A stretch of DNA of 64,000 nucleotides from Sweltsa coloradensis (GCA_024449915.1 JAMZAV010000894.1:1-64000), one strand, 5' to 3'. Shown: positions 1-59,080, numbered from the stretch's first letter. The notes: generated by a model not told the origin, from the sequence alone. Numbers and translations: made by a program.

Positions 1-269
1 TCAACATATGACAAGATTTTGGGAAATTGGGGCTGAACTATTCATGTATTTACAACTTAAATACCCCCACTTTAGTATTCCCTGATTTTTAAAGTAAAAA
101 ATACTATGTAAACAAAAGATTGATAAAATTATTCCCACTATTTTTTTTTTTTAAAATTTAACAAAGAAATAAACTAATAAAGCTACATTTGGCCACTTAG
201 ATAAGACTAAAATGCAAAAGTCTAAAACTCAGGAAAAAAAATTAAAAAGCAATGATCCTAGTACGGCTT

Positions 270-27034
<26,765 letters not shown>

Positions 27035-27141
27035 TTAGTCATTCAGTATTAAGTTTAAAAGATAAATGTTCAATAAATAAGACAGTAGTTGGGCTTTGAG
27101 CGCAAAGCTTTTTGCAGGTAGCCACCGTAGTACCTACCGGC

Positions 27142-27671
27142 TAGGGATGACCAACGATATGAAAATCCATTATCGATATCGAAAAAAATGGCCAAACGAT
27201 ATCGATATATATCGATATTTTCCCTCCAATTTTTAAATATAGTTTCCATGACAGTTCCCACAACATGTGCGTCTTCCCATCGCCACGCTCACTGTATGAC
27301 GCCAGTTCGAACCGTGCCGTGCTTAGCCGCACCGGGCCGGACCGTGCCGAGTGCACTCTCAGCAGACGACGCGATGTCGACTGGATACTGCAGAATTACT
27401 CGATGCCAAAGCTACACAAAACCGTGCCGTGCTTAGCCGCACCGGGCCGCGACCGTGCCGAGTGCACTCTAGGCAGCAACAGATGACGCGATGTCGACTG
27501 GATACTGCAGAAATACTCAATGCCAAAACCAATTTTTTTCATTTTTTACGCTTTTTTAACGGAATTTTGGTACATACTTTGAAATATCGCGATGTAGAAA
27601 ACAAATATCGATATCGAAATTAATTGTGTGTATCGATATATATCGATATATCGATATCGATGGCAACCTTA
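27142..27671. mobile_element. hAT-like element with CGATATCG-rich ends and 8-bp target duplication
   Basis: Left TAGGGATGACCAACGATAT, right (inverted) TAAGGTTGCCATCGATATC. The 8-mer CTACCGGC flanks both sides exactly (27134-27141, 27672-27679). Both ends are dense in ATCGATAT words. The GC-rich core has a segment of about 110 bp twice in tandem (27311-27418, 27419-27530). No transposase. Lies just upstream of GALE exon 1. Confidence 0.8.
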
Positions 27672-28224
27672 CTACCGGCCCTAACTGCTACGAATCATCA
27701 ACAATAGTAGGCCGTGACTAAATGACTTAATCAGTGTAGTGTTTGGTGACAGCCGTGCAGATCATCTTGTTGTACTAAGGTGGTGCTACAAGTGTGGGAA
27801 AGTGGCGGTGCAAAGCCCAATTGAAAGAAATATACAAATACTAGTTGTTTAATACAGCATCATCGAGAAGCCCACATAAGCACAGTGCTTGTGTGTGGGC
27901 AGATACAAGACATATTAAGTGCATTGTTAATCACAGGATGTCGGCATGTTATTGGCATCAATGGGTTAGCCTATTTATTTATTTTAATAACCAATCAACA
28001 ACAGAGCAAGTTCTACAAGTATGATGTAGGCATTGGATTATAATTAAAAAGTAAATAACAAAATGCATTTGGTCAATCCACATTAACCAGGTGTCTTCTT
28101 AAATTCAAAGTGGTTGTTTCATTCTCAGGAAGCTCAAGAAGCTAGTGCATCCTCATATACTCAAAATGGTTTACTTTGCTCATGTTCACTCCTTTTTTTC
28201 TAAACATATGGCCTTCTTTTCTGG

Positions 28225-28380
28225 GATGCAACCACCCAAGCGACCAGAATATTCATCCTACAAAAGAGAGCAGCTGATGAGAGTAGCTGGTGTTTCCAGG
28301 AGGCATACTTGTAGAGAGCTTTTCAAGGAGCTAAGAATATCTACTATGGCCTGCTCCCTTATTCAAGTTGCCGGGACATT
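28225..28380 (+). pseudogene. LINE reverse-transcriptase C-terminal relic
   Basis: Across one frame change it reads IFILQKRA, MRVAGVSRRHTCRELFKELR and IST. This is the conserved LQKRAxRxxxGxxxRxSCRELFKxLxI block after the RT thumb of CR1/L2/Daphne-type LINEs. Short, frameshifted and without neighbours: a dead fragment. Confidence 0.6.
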
Positions 28381-29384
28381 CATCCCTCCGTTCCTACCCT
28401 AACCTTTTCCCACACCTTTGTCCACTCCCATTTTACATTTGAGCAACATTCCCATTTTACATTTGAGCAAATCTCCAAATTCACATCCCCAATCATAAAC
28501 TAACACTATTCTCGAAAGGTTCACAATATCTAACCCCAACTCTCCATAACAAGTAACAAGTAACCCAACATTAACAATATAGGGATACAAACCTCTTCCT
28601 CAATTTCAACTTTTAAGTCAAACATGAAATCATTTCTTATATCCAAAAGTTTCTACTTGCTCCATAAATTCCTCTCTGCCTAAAATTTATGTAATGCACC
28701 TATTTTATCATCATCATGTTAAACCTTATAAGTTAGTTCATCTATACTTCTTAGAAAATGAAAAGTTTGTAGATTGTATTGGTCTTGGTAGAACATTATA
28801 GAATGCCAATTGGCTGAAGTATTGAGTGTTGGTATAGGATCCATCCAACAGCGTCCCTTTGGGATGATGGAAGCTTGAAAGCTGGGGTAAGCACATGAGT
28901 GCAAATTAGTTAGGGATGAGTCAGATGACTGAATAAATTGAAACAAAACAAATATTGGTTCTCATGGACATTGTTATTTCATGTTACTAAATACTTACTT
29001 ATCAAATTTCAGCAGCTTCCAGTTCCATCACACCTTGAAGCTTTAAGCTGTTGAATCCTATTACCGGTACTAGCAACAATATTTACAATTAAGAACAGGG
29101 GTGTCAAAACATCGATACAATAGTAGCTGGGTTCAATGATGCAACATCCGCTGGTAAAATCTTCCTTAATCTATGTATTGGTAGACCTTCTGGTAGGCCT
29201 TCATTGGTTTAATTTGGTAGGTTTTTGAGTAGGTGGCAGTAGGCATACCTTATAATAATTTAATTACTGAAGAAGTAGGCCTACAGTTAATAATAATTTC
29301 AACAGATGGATGACAAAGACAGTGGAATGTTGACACTAATTCAATTTTTCAGTTTGACTTTTATAATGTTGGTCCCTACTATTT

Positions 29385-30660
29385 GTGAAATTACACATTT
29401 CCCTGATTATCTAGTCCTGCTCATTCAATACTCCCTCACTGAGCGTACTTTCTACGTATCAAAAAATTCTATCTCCTCCTCACAGCGCCCAATTCTTGCC
29501 GGAGTACCTCAGGGTTCGGTGCTGAGCCCTGCTCTTTTTAATGTCTTCACAGCCGACATGCCACCTCCGCCGGAAGGTGTTACCTCGGCAATGTTTGCTG
29601 ATGACTTCGTGGCTCTGTCAACTAATCGTCGCCCATGGATCGCAGTTCGCGTTGGAAAACGTTACCTTGACACTATTTCAGACTGGTACGCAAATTCACG
29701 CATGGCCCTCAATGTGGAGAAGACTTCAAGTACTCTCTTCTCATGGTCTAGAAAACGGCCTCCTCCTCGGTTACGTCTCAATGATGTCGCCATACCATGG
29801 GCACCGACCAATAGATGCCTGGGCATAACTTTAGACCGTAAACTTACGTGGGGCCCACATATCCGGTCAGCAACTCAGAAGGCAACCGGTAAACTCGTCT
29901 CTCTGTACCCCCTTCTGCGGAATGCACAGCTCTCGGTAACGGCCAAGCTCCGCCTCTACACGTCTGTAATCCGTTCAGCGGCGTTATACGCATCTCCTGT
30001 CTGGGGAGGATGTGCAGCATCCCACCGCAACCGACTACAAGTGGTGCAAAACAAGATTCTTTGTGTGTCCCTTTCTCTCCCTCGCTGGACACGAATGTCT
30101 GAGGTTCACGCTGACCTCGGTCTGCAAACCGTGGACCAATGCATTGCTGCACAAGCTGCCAGATTTTACGCATCTCTAGAAGCGGTACCAAATCCCCAGG
30201 TTTCTGCTCTTGCCCACATTATTCCGAGAAGAAGCGACGTATTCCCGCGCCCCATTGCAGCTCTTGGACCTCGTTTCTTGCCTCCACGTCGTCAGGCACG
30301 GCTTCTGCGGGCTCGTCAACGTCTCATCGCCGGTCGTCGTCGAGTGGGTGTAGTGGACCCACGACTAAGACCTCCGTGACGATAAAAATAACTCTCCTTG
30401 GATGTCTCTTGTGGGACTTTTCTGCCACGGATGCAAATCCTAGAAGTTTGTTGCCATTTTCAAGTTCCGGCGGTATTTTACCGAAATCAACGGTGCCTGT
30501 CACCAATTACCATGCAGCGCAAGGACGCTGTCCATCGCCCAACTCTGGCACACATCAGATTTTTAGTTATAGGTGCTTTGCACCAGGCACTAAAACTACC
30601 AGGGGAGAGGCTTCGAGCCCCACGACCATTCCCCAAAACAGAAGAAGATAGGCCTATCTT
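29385..30660 (+). mobile_element. 5'-truncated Jockey-like LINE (reverse transcriptase fragment)
   Basis: An open frame to the stop at 30377-30379 holds the second half of a reverse transcriptase: FPDYLVLLIQYSLTERTFYV, GVPQGSVLSPALFNVF, the catalytic FADD box (FADDF), the LNVEKTSST segment, LGITLDRKLTWGPHI and the tail YASPVWGGCA...QVVQNKI. The N-terminal RT part, the endonuclease and ORF1 are missing. The retained frame is unbroken for more than 320 codons, so the insertion is fairly young. Codons are GC-richer than the surroundings. 30380-30660 is likely its 3' UTR; the end is approximate. Wording of the PQGS and tail motifs fits the Jockey clade best. Confidence 0.85.
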
Positions 30661-30977
30661 TTTCATTTGAAAACTAGCCTACAATGTTTCAGATTCTTTT
30701 TGTTTAAATTTTTAAATCACATATTTTCACATTGATGTGCCTGAATGAAGCCTAGACATATCTACAGTTATTTTATAAAACAAACATGACATGGTCAAAG
30801 CAAAAGTACTCCACTACAAGAATAAATTAAAGGGGGGGGGGGGATACTTGTGAAACCAGCAGGGGGTCTGGATCTGGGATCACACGCCAAGCTGGGTCAA
30901 GCACCATGCCCCCAGGGCGGTATTAGTATTACAGAGCATCCCAGTTGTCAGTTATCGCACTGTGAGGTATAAAAGAC

Positions 30978-31450
30978 CAGTGTTGGGTAAGTTCCCGCAA
31001 AAAAAGGAACTTTTAAAAGTTAAGTTACTTGGCCTTCAAAGGGAACTTTTAAAAGTTACAATTCCTTCACATAAAAGGGAACTTTTGAGTTCCCAAAATA
31101 ATAAAAGTTCCTGATTAAAAGTTCATTTATCAGATATATTATGGTACATAGGATTTAGGTAGGTAGCGATTTTTAAGCCACATGGTCATCAATCATATTC
31201 TACTATTTTTTATCAACAATTTTCATATCTGTATCAGCTAAATATGTTTTGAAATGAAGAAGTATGGTGGGTTTTGTCATCTCTAATAGTGAAAGGAACT
31301 TCTAAAACTTAATTAAAAGTTCCCGAAAGTTTGTAACTTTTGTGGTGAAAGTTCCTCTAACTAAAAATGGAACTTGTTCCTTAAAAAGTTCCCGAAAAAG
31401 AAACGCGTTCCTAGGAAGGCATTATTTTTAAAAGTTCCTACCCAACACTG
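30978..31450. mobile_element. hAT-like MITE with CAGTGTTGGG ends and exact 8-bp target duplication
   Basis: Left CAGTGTTGGGTAAGTTCC, right (inverted) CAGTGTTGGGTAGGAAC. TAAAAGAC flanks both ends (30970-30977, 31451-31458). Filled with alternating GGAACTTTT and AAAAGTTCC words in both orientations. 473 bp, non-coding. Confidence 0.88.
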
Positions 31451-31458
31451 TAAAAGAC

Positions 31459-31970
31459 CAGCCAGTGCGATCTGGGTGTCACAATTTCTAGTTTATAATA
31501 ATTAAAAACACCCTCTTGGCAATCTTTTATCTCAGTTAGGGCCCTACAACTTTCATCAGGACTTAGCCTAATTGATTCCTTAATTTTGTTTTCATTCACA
31601 AACACCTTACCTTAACACTGGTGATACTGATAAGTAATAAGTTGACACTTGTAGACCTATAACAAGCTTGCACCCGTTTCTAGGACCCTAGTAGGCCTAC
31701 TAATAAACAAAATGTTGTCACTTGTCAGTACAATTTAACATAACAGAGCCTGGCCTCAGAGTGAGTTGTTTTTATAATATAGTTATATAAGATCCCAACT
31801 TCCAATAATAGGCCTGAGCCTATAGGCATCATGCAAAGTCAATCTTTCACGAATAATTTAATGATAGACCTACTTAATATTTTTTGTCAATTCTATTGTT
31901 TAAGCTAATTAGCCTTCTAATTAGGCATTATGATGATGACAAATGTGTCAATGGTCCAACTACAGATATA
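31459..31970. other. Intergenic DNA, no feature
   Basis: AT-rich with several AGGCCTA words; nothing recognised. Confidence 0.4.
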
Positions 31971-32550
31971 GGTGAAACCAGTTAAGGTGGCGGTCGCTGC
32001 AGGGATCGCAGCACTGTCGCACAGCTGATGCCCTCGCAAGTGGCCAACGGTAAAGAAACAAATATGCTAGCGTCCCGGGCGCTGCTCATGCTCTTAAAGC
32101 AGAACAACCGCTTCTTGAAATTGCCTCTGAAAAGGCACACCCGGTTTACGAATTTTTTAATTGCTTGCCATGATACAATATGTAGGCCCTAATTAAAGAA
32201 TATTTTTAAGGTAAACGTGACAATTCATATGTCACAAAATCTAGCGTAGCCATCAAAATCAGAGTGTGTTAGCAGCAGAAAAGCGGTAAATTTGAAATGG
32301 CCACTGCCAACCAGCAAACAAAGTATTTAGTAAACTCATTTATAAAATCAATATTTTGCTTATAGGCTACTTTAAGTAGGTAGGCCTATTAATCATTACT
32401 AATACTACATAAATCTCGTTTAATTATTAAAACATAAGTTTAAAAATATAACAATTGACAAAATTACTTATTAATTGTGTGCAAATTGTTGATGTTGGCA
32501 TACATTCTCTGGCTTGACCTTGGCGACCGCCAGCTTCTCTGGTTCCACCT
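31971..32550. mobile_element. TIR element with TA target site
   Basis: Left GGTGAAACCAGTTAAGG then GGCGGTCGC, right (inverted) GGTGGAACCAGAGAAGC then GGCGGTCGC (about 23 of 27 match). Flanked by TATA on both sides, consistent with a TA (or TATA) duplication. Superfamily not assigned. Confidence 0.65.
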
Positions 32551-33051
32551 ATAATGTTTTGTTTCACACTAGGTAGGTCTACTCTATTGTGCCTACCCTT
32601 TATACAAATGTCAGACAATTCCCCCCACCTCCTTCCATTTTAGTCATCAATAGGCCCAGATATGTTGAGAGATAAGTGGACACTGTATAAATTTGCCATC
32701 CTCCCAAAACAATTGGGTCAATTTTACGAAAAGAATGTGTCAAAGCATTCATCCATAATACTTAACAATATGCTTACTAAACTTGTACTAAATAATCATA
32801 ATAAAATATAGACTGCATTGTAATTACCTACCAATTAGGGCCTATCTGCCTAATGGAGCAAAAAAACACAGGCCTACTAGGGTACTCCTAAATTCCTCAT
32901 CATGTCCTCGAGTTTGAATAAAGAAAATTGCTCTCTGGACTTTGCTCTACGGGTAGACAACAGAGAAAACTACCTGGCAACGTAGTATTACTCTGGCGGG
33001 TGCTAACCAGCAATGATTGAAAAACTACTCTAGCCTATTTCTAGGAAGAAC

Positions 33052-33610
33052 GGTACTTGTTCATTAACGGGACCCCCTCTAAAAAATGTAAAAATTCAGT
33101 AAAAACATTTAACTAGACAATCATAACTACTACATCTACTCCATCCGAGTTTCAGGAAGTGAGGAAAACACAATTATTTCGAACAAAGCCTCTAAAACAT
33201 CCTTTCCGGCTACATACTTTGCGCCAGGAGTGACACGGCCTACACCAACATACTCCACCTACAAAACCTTTAATGTCGCTATTTTAAATATAAAGGACTG
33301 TCAATGGAAAAGTATTTTCGTTTAAAATAGTGACGTTAAAGGTTTTGAAGGTTCATTTGGTGTCCGTGAACGTCAATGTCAGCTGCACGGCGACGACTGC
33401 TCTCATGTAGGCCTACGCGTTCCAATGGACTGTACTCGCCTGAGCTGAGTCACGTTGAACGTGTGAGTCAAGTTCACTGTCCGAGTCATATTTAACTCCT
33501 CGCAAGTTGTCATTATTTATTGTAAACAGAAATAAGTAAAAAAACGACGATGGGGGGACCAATTAACAAAAAATTGAGGGGGGGTCCCGTTAATGAACAG
33601 AACAAGTACC
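33052..33610. mobile_element. TIR element with GGTACTTGTTC ends and exact 8-bp target duplication
   Basis: Left GGTACTTGTTCATTAACGGG, right (inverted) GGTACTTGTTCTGTTCATTA then ACGGGACC. GGAAGAAC flanks both ends (33044-33051, 33611-33618). Inner inverted repeats (AAAACCTTTAATGTCGCTAT and its partner). An 8-bp duplication fits hAT, P or Merlin; the GG terminus is not typical hAT. Confidence 0.82.
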
Positions 33611-33978
33611 GGAAGAACAAACTACTGTAGGCTACCATAGCCTAGGACTATTTATTTATTTCATTCGAGGATAGCCTAGCAAATTTCCCAGGCTGCCAAC
33701 CACACCAAATGTTAATTGGGCTATGACTACACTCATTAGAAGCTTCAAACAGCACCAAGTTAAAACATTTAGGCCTATGTCTCAAAACAGGTTGATGACA
33801 TTTTTTATTAATTGCCGTGGTAAGACTAAAATACACTAAGCCTAGGTACTTCTTTCATTCTTCTTCCACAGCTAATCTAGGTGAGGGTAGGGCTAGCCTA
33901 GGCCTATCTGGCAAGCGGAGGATGTATGCGCAAAGCAACATTTGTTGTAAATTGGGCTAAATTTTTTTAAATTTTCAT

Positions 33979-34200
33979 CGTGGGAAACCTCTTATAGGCA
34001 GGTGAACTAGGTATGTGTGGCTAGGAAATTGTGACGGGATGTCCGAGGGCTGTTCAAGAGGACTCAATCTCTTGCAATCGCTAACGACTGAGGAAAACCT
34101 CGGAAAAAACCTTCAGTCAGGATTGCCGGTCTCGACGGGATTCGAACCCGGGACCTCCCGAATCAGAGTCGAGCGCTTAGCGCCCGAGCCAACACTGTCG
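33979..34200 (-). repeat. tRNA-derived SINE
   Basis: On the minus strand: head TGGCTCGGGCGCTAAGC, then an exact Pol III B box GGTTCGAATCC in a good T-arm context, an unrelated body with CCGAGGTTTTCC, and a 3' end GAGGTTTCCCACGATG running into an AT tail. The head resembles the first 75 nt or so of a tRNA gene. Family not named; second copy at 1580-1803. Confidence 0.78.
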
Positions 34201-34349
34201 GTAATTGGGCTAGGCCTAGCGGCCCTGAATGATGCCCAGTAATGCAATGATGATAATATAATTAAACATTGCCCAGTAACAGGAAGCTCTCCCGGGCTTT
34301 TGAGAATCGATTAGGCCTATTAAACTGTGTGTCAATTTTTATCAATTAA

Positions 34350-35458
34350 AGGCTCATTAACAATCACTTAACAACACGTTAAAATATAACGTACAGTAAG
34401 AAAGTTGAAATTCTTGGTAACAGTGGTGTTGTTTTCAATCACATAATGAGAAACGCAATGCTTGTAATGGATGAAAAAGTTGATCCAATCTCAACTCCTA
34501 CATTATTTATTCTTTATTTAGCCAATCACAGACCGTTTCCAAGTGTCTACCCTTGTTGCGTTGTTATGTGATTGTGAAACACCACATTATTTTTACCGTA
34601 GGTTATGTAATGTTTTAACGTGTTGTTAAGTAGGGTTACCATACGTCCGGTTAAAGCCGGACATGTCCTCTTTTTTTATGTCTGTCCGGGCGTCCGGTTG
34701 GTTTTTTCAAAATAATGCAAAATGTCCGGTTATTTCACCCAATTCCATGCAGTGGCGCATGCGCACCCTTCCGCTCCCTCACTTACCATCCACCGACCGT
34801 AAATCGCCGAATACGAGCAGCCAATCATGTCCGAGCGTGTCACAACACGCCAGGCTGTGCAGCAAGCAGTGTACTATCACGTGATTTAGTTACCATTTCC
34901 GTACGTTTCGTGCCTTGTGTCCACGTCGTACGGCGTACGTAAGGAAGTGTTTGTAGGCCTAGGCCACTTGTCTTAGTTTTGTCATAAAATGTAGTGTTCA
35001 TTTAAAAAATAACTCCACAATTTAAAAGGCGTCGGCACCACTGTCCTTCCTTGACCCTTGTTCAGATCGCTCTAAACGCTATCCTGACGGTAAAAATGTC
35101 CAAAAAAAAATTTCGCCCCTGGGCTGGGGCTCCGCCCCAGACCCCTTGTAGTCCGCGAATGTCTGTGAACGAAATGTCCTCTTTTTTGCTGAGACACTTA
35201 TGGTAACCCTATGTTAAGTGATTGTAAACGAGCCATTTAACAAGTAGCCTAACGGAAGGCACGTAACGTACGTAGAAGTTGATCCAATCTCAACTTTACT
35301 GTATGTTACATTATTTATTCTTAATTTAGCCAATCGCAGCCCGTTTCTGAGTGTCTACCCTTGTGATGTTGTTATGTGATTGTAAACACCACATTAATTT
35401 TACCGTACGTTAGCCTACGTTATGTTTTAACGAGTTGTTAAGTGATTGTAAATGAGCC
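34350..35458. repeat. TIR repeat interrupted by a hAT-like element
   Basis: Left GGCTCATTAACAATCACTTA, right (inverted) GGCTCATTTACAATCACTTA. Inside, a unit of about 180 bp (TTGATCCAATCTCAAC, AGCCAATCGCAG, GTGTCTACCCTTG, TTATGTGATTG) occurs twice in tandem (34480-35243, split by the insertion, and 35278-35458). No clear target duplication. Confidence 0.65.
34632..35211. mobile_element. hAT-like element with AGGGTTACCAT ends, nested
   Basis: Left TAGGGTTACCATACGTCC, right (inverted) TAGGGTTACCATAAGTGTC, each followed by AGGACAT-type words. Target duplication TGTTAAGT (34624-34631, 35212-35219). It splits one of two tandem units of 34350-35458, and the unbroken unit supplies the empty-site sequence GTTGTTAAGTGATTG. 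Confidence 0.82.
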
Positions 35459-36486
35459 ATTATCCTGGAGATGGTGCATTTTACTTATCACAACTAAAAC
35501 GATAGCCTACCATTTCTAGCTCACGTAGGCCTAGGCCTAGACCAAGGTCTGGACCAAGTCCTAGGCTAGGCATAGGTAGGGCAGGCTAGGCCTAAAGCTA
35601 AGGAACTAACCTCAAAATGTGCTGCTGACGATGGAGAACCTATGCGGATGACTACAGATAAACCAATTCAAAGAGTACCTTGAAAAGTTGCACAACTCAA
35701 GAACAACAACTTATCGCGTGACATTTAAAACTGCATTTGGCCTATTTACACCTTATCTTTCATTGAGCAATTGACACAGGTGTCGAGACAACAAGGCAAA
35801 CAAAATAAGCGATAATGACATAAGGACGAACCCATGACGAACCCACCGCCGCCACTGCTGTTCTGAGTTTACGCGGCCACCTACATTTCGCAATTCAACA
35901 TCATACCAATGCAAGAAAACAAATCGCTTGTTATTATTATGTTTAAAAGAGAAAAATCAAGTAATAAATTACACAATCTTCACATTATCTATGAAACTTG
36001 TAAATTATTAGTTAAAAATTTAAATTTTTCTTCAAGTACATAATAAAAATAACAACTAAAGACCATTTTCAGGATTCTATTGATTTTGTTTATAGTGGCA
36101 ACATTTTCGGATGTCGCATATCAACTGGACCGGAAACGGTTTCCCATCCCATTAGTTTTAGACATTAAACAAGTCAGACAGCGAGTGAAAAATATTTTGT
36201 TCCGTGAATGAAGCTATTTTAAGGTATTGCGTTCAATTAAATATAGAATAAGAATATGTATAATTTTAATATCTATTAAAGTAGATATCTTAACCCCTGT
36301 TTTTATCTTTTTTGACGATAAACTAGGGGATGCAAGTGTCGAATGAATGACTTCGCACAAATAGGCCTGGGCCCTTTGGTCAAAACTAGTGGATAGGCCT
36401 AGGGCCTAGTCAAGGCTTACGTTTATCTTTAGGGTTTGAATTGGTGTAAATCACGTGTAAACGTATATATTCTATTTACTCTACAG
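35459..36486. other. Region upstream of ELOC exon 1, possible shared promoter region
   Basis: TAGGCCTAGG-dense stretch at 35520-35600. On the minus strand a GAG|GTTAGT donor-like site at about 35611 could close a non-coding 5' exon of GALE. An acceptor CTCTACAG at 36486 precedes ELOC exon 1. No TATA box argued. All of this is tentative. Confidence 0.3.
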
Positions 36487-36564
36487 GTCACAGCACGAAT
36501 CCACATAGGTCCATCACGTTCCGCTAGGCCTAGCCAGACCGAGCCCTTGTCCATTAGGCCTACG

Positions 36565-56755
<20,191 letters not shown>

Positions 56756-57890
56756 ATACTAACGACCTTCACTTCTTTTAAAGCAATTTCCTCCACGTAA
56801 AATATGTATGCACTTTGTTGTGAACAACTCCATTTAGACGTTACTACTAAGGTATTTAACTCGTGCCCACTCCACCGAGACTCGAGTTCTTAGGTTTATT
56901 ATTGTAGGCTACAGGAAAATGTAACCCCGCTTCCTCTTGGCATTGACCTGATAGTAAACAGTGGTTCAACCAGCGGACTTACAAGGCAGATCAAGTGTGT
57001 ATGTATCACAGATTTTTCACAGCACTCTGGACTTTTTGGGGAAATATTATTTCGATATAATGAAAATTTAAATTATCTAAATTGTGCCAACACTTAACTA
57101 CGGAAACTTGTGGCAAAATCAAAAATATGTTTATTAATTTTTGTAGGCTAAGTGAAAAATTGACAAGTTCTGTATGCATAAAAGTCGGTAATTGGAATTT
57201 TATTAAACTTAATTAGGCCTATGTCTTTCTAATTAATGAGTGACTTAAAGTGATGAATCCCCATTCATGAATCTTCATTCTTGTATCTGCTAGTAATAAT
57301 ACCTAATGTTTAGTCTTCAGATAAAAATAAAATATTTATACAATTGAATACATTGCTAGTTGGTTTCAAAATGTTTTCTAGGTATAATTAATAAAACACG
57401 ACTACGTGTTGTTCTGAGGAATGTCTTCATGTGTAAACACACTCATTAAATGTCATTGATATACAACTGGTACTTTTGAATTTGCATATTAGTAAGGGTG
57501 TTACTGTTGCTGCATTTGCTATGGTTGAATTGGACAGAAAGTATGTACATTGTAGTGTTTTTATTTTATGCCATTTAATGAGTGTGGCTTATAGTATAAT
57601 GTTTTGTTTTATTTCATTAAGATATATTAATTTGATATGAAAAAATGGTTGAATCTCGCTGAAAACTTGTAGGCCTATGCTATTACCTATGTATGTAGCT
57701 GTAAAATGGTTGCCGTGTTCGTAACAAATTAAATAATATGCGTAGGTGTTTGGAGGTTGTGCTTTGTGCGGTGAGTCAATAACTTTTATTCGATTTACCG
57801 TTAGTCTTGTTTTTTGTATGATTATTATTAAAAACATATTTACCCACTAATCTTAGGTAAAAACAACATTGATAATGTATGGAGTAAAAG

Positions 57891-57896
57891 AATAAA
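57891..57896 (+). promoter_or_regulatory. Candidate ELOC poly(A) signal (proximal)
   Basis: Canonical AATAAA 1136 bases after the ELOC stop codon. Position only; no proof of use. Confidence 0.35.
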
Positions 57897-58782
57897 GCCT
57901 GCCATGACTGGTGGTTCATACAACATACTTTGCTATCTTTACCATCTGCACGCGAACTTTTAGCGCATCTTTAAGTTTGGCTATATTTGGGCATTCATGT
58001 AGTCACAATATGCAGATACTGTATGTTGTAGAATGTGGTGTAAGCTGATTCAAAGGGTTCAGTAGGGGGGATCTGCAAATGGCAAACTAACAACGGGACA
58101 TTAGGGTAGGTAGGTAGGTACGGTATGTAGGCCTAAAGATATAGGTCTAGTCTAGATTTGAAACATACTGTATATTATGTAATTTAGGCTTGTTGTTGCA
58201 CAGAACGTATTGGCATTAGCTTCCAGTAAAATTGCAATTAAGGACCGTTACAGGTAGAACTGCTTTTGCAGAATGCTTTACAATCAATTTGTGATAGAAA
58301 ATGGGATTACTATTAAAAAACAATACGTAGACATTCGTTTTCAAGTGACCTTTGTAGGATTGTCTATGTATGCCGGATGGTTGAATATTTTAGAATGTTT
58401 CTGCAAAACACTACGTAAAGGCTTAGTGTAAACCATTACCTAGCCTTGTCCTCTAATGCATGTTTTTTACATTTAAAAAGGTGTGTTTGATTCTAGTTCA
58501 CAAATAACTTTATTGGCGGTCATTTAGCAGTACATAATAGAAAGAGGGGGATTTTTTTAACTACTGTTTGTATGTACCTGTTAGTGGCAATATTATGCCT
58601 ACAAAAACACAATAAATTTTTGGAGGTTAATGCCACAAGGATGAATAAGGAATCAGAATAATAAAAAAATGATCTCTGTACGACGCCATACTTACCTACA
58701 CATGATACGAATCTGGTACCATAACTGAATTGTATAGAGTAGATCTATCGAGCCATGCATGTGGCTGTGCTCACGTCAGGTC

Positions 58783-58788
58783 AATAAA
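58783..58788 (+). promoter_or_regulatory. Candidate ELOC poly(A) signal (distal)
   Basis: AATAAA followed within 15-30 bases by T-rich and TG-rich sequence, the usual downstream-element pattern. Confidence 0.35.
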
Positions 58789-58800
58789 GCACTCTTGCCT

Positions 58801-59080
58801 TTCATTGTACGTCTGCTGTTCAAACCACTGTATGATATTAGGGAGATGAGCTGTGTTTCTACTCGTCACATAATAAGTTATTTTGTATTCAGGTACCTAG
58901 CAACTTGGGTCTAACACAGTTAATGTTTTTATTTTATTTCTTATTTAATTAATAATATTATGTATATACATAAATGACTGAAATAAACAAACTTTTGGCA
59001 AATTCTGGTACTTTTTGCATGTTTTGTTCCTTAGTACATTAGTTACCATCTCCAGATTAGCGATCCAATTTTGATTGATT
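58801..59080. other. Intergenic, no feature
   Basis: AT-rich; nothing recognised. Confidence 0.35.

Larger units (their letters stand above)
56756..58800 (+). other. Probable ELOC 3' UTR / downstream region
   Basis: AT-rich, no coding potential. Candidate poly(A) signals AATAAA at 57891-57896 and 58783-58788, the latter followed by a T/G-rich stretch. The true 3' end cannot be fixed without transcripts. No TIR element or LINE protein recognised here. Confidence 0.45.

Noticed and set aside
30139..30651. 170-codon open frame, plus strand
   Set aside because: Shadow of the LINE reverse transcriptase in another frame, continuing into its 3' UTR.
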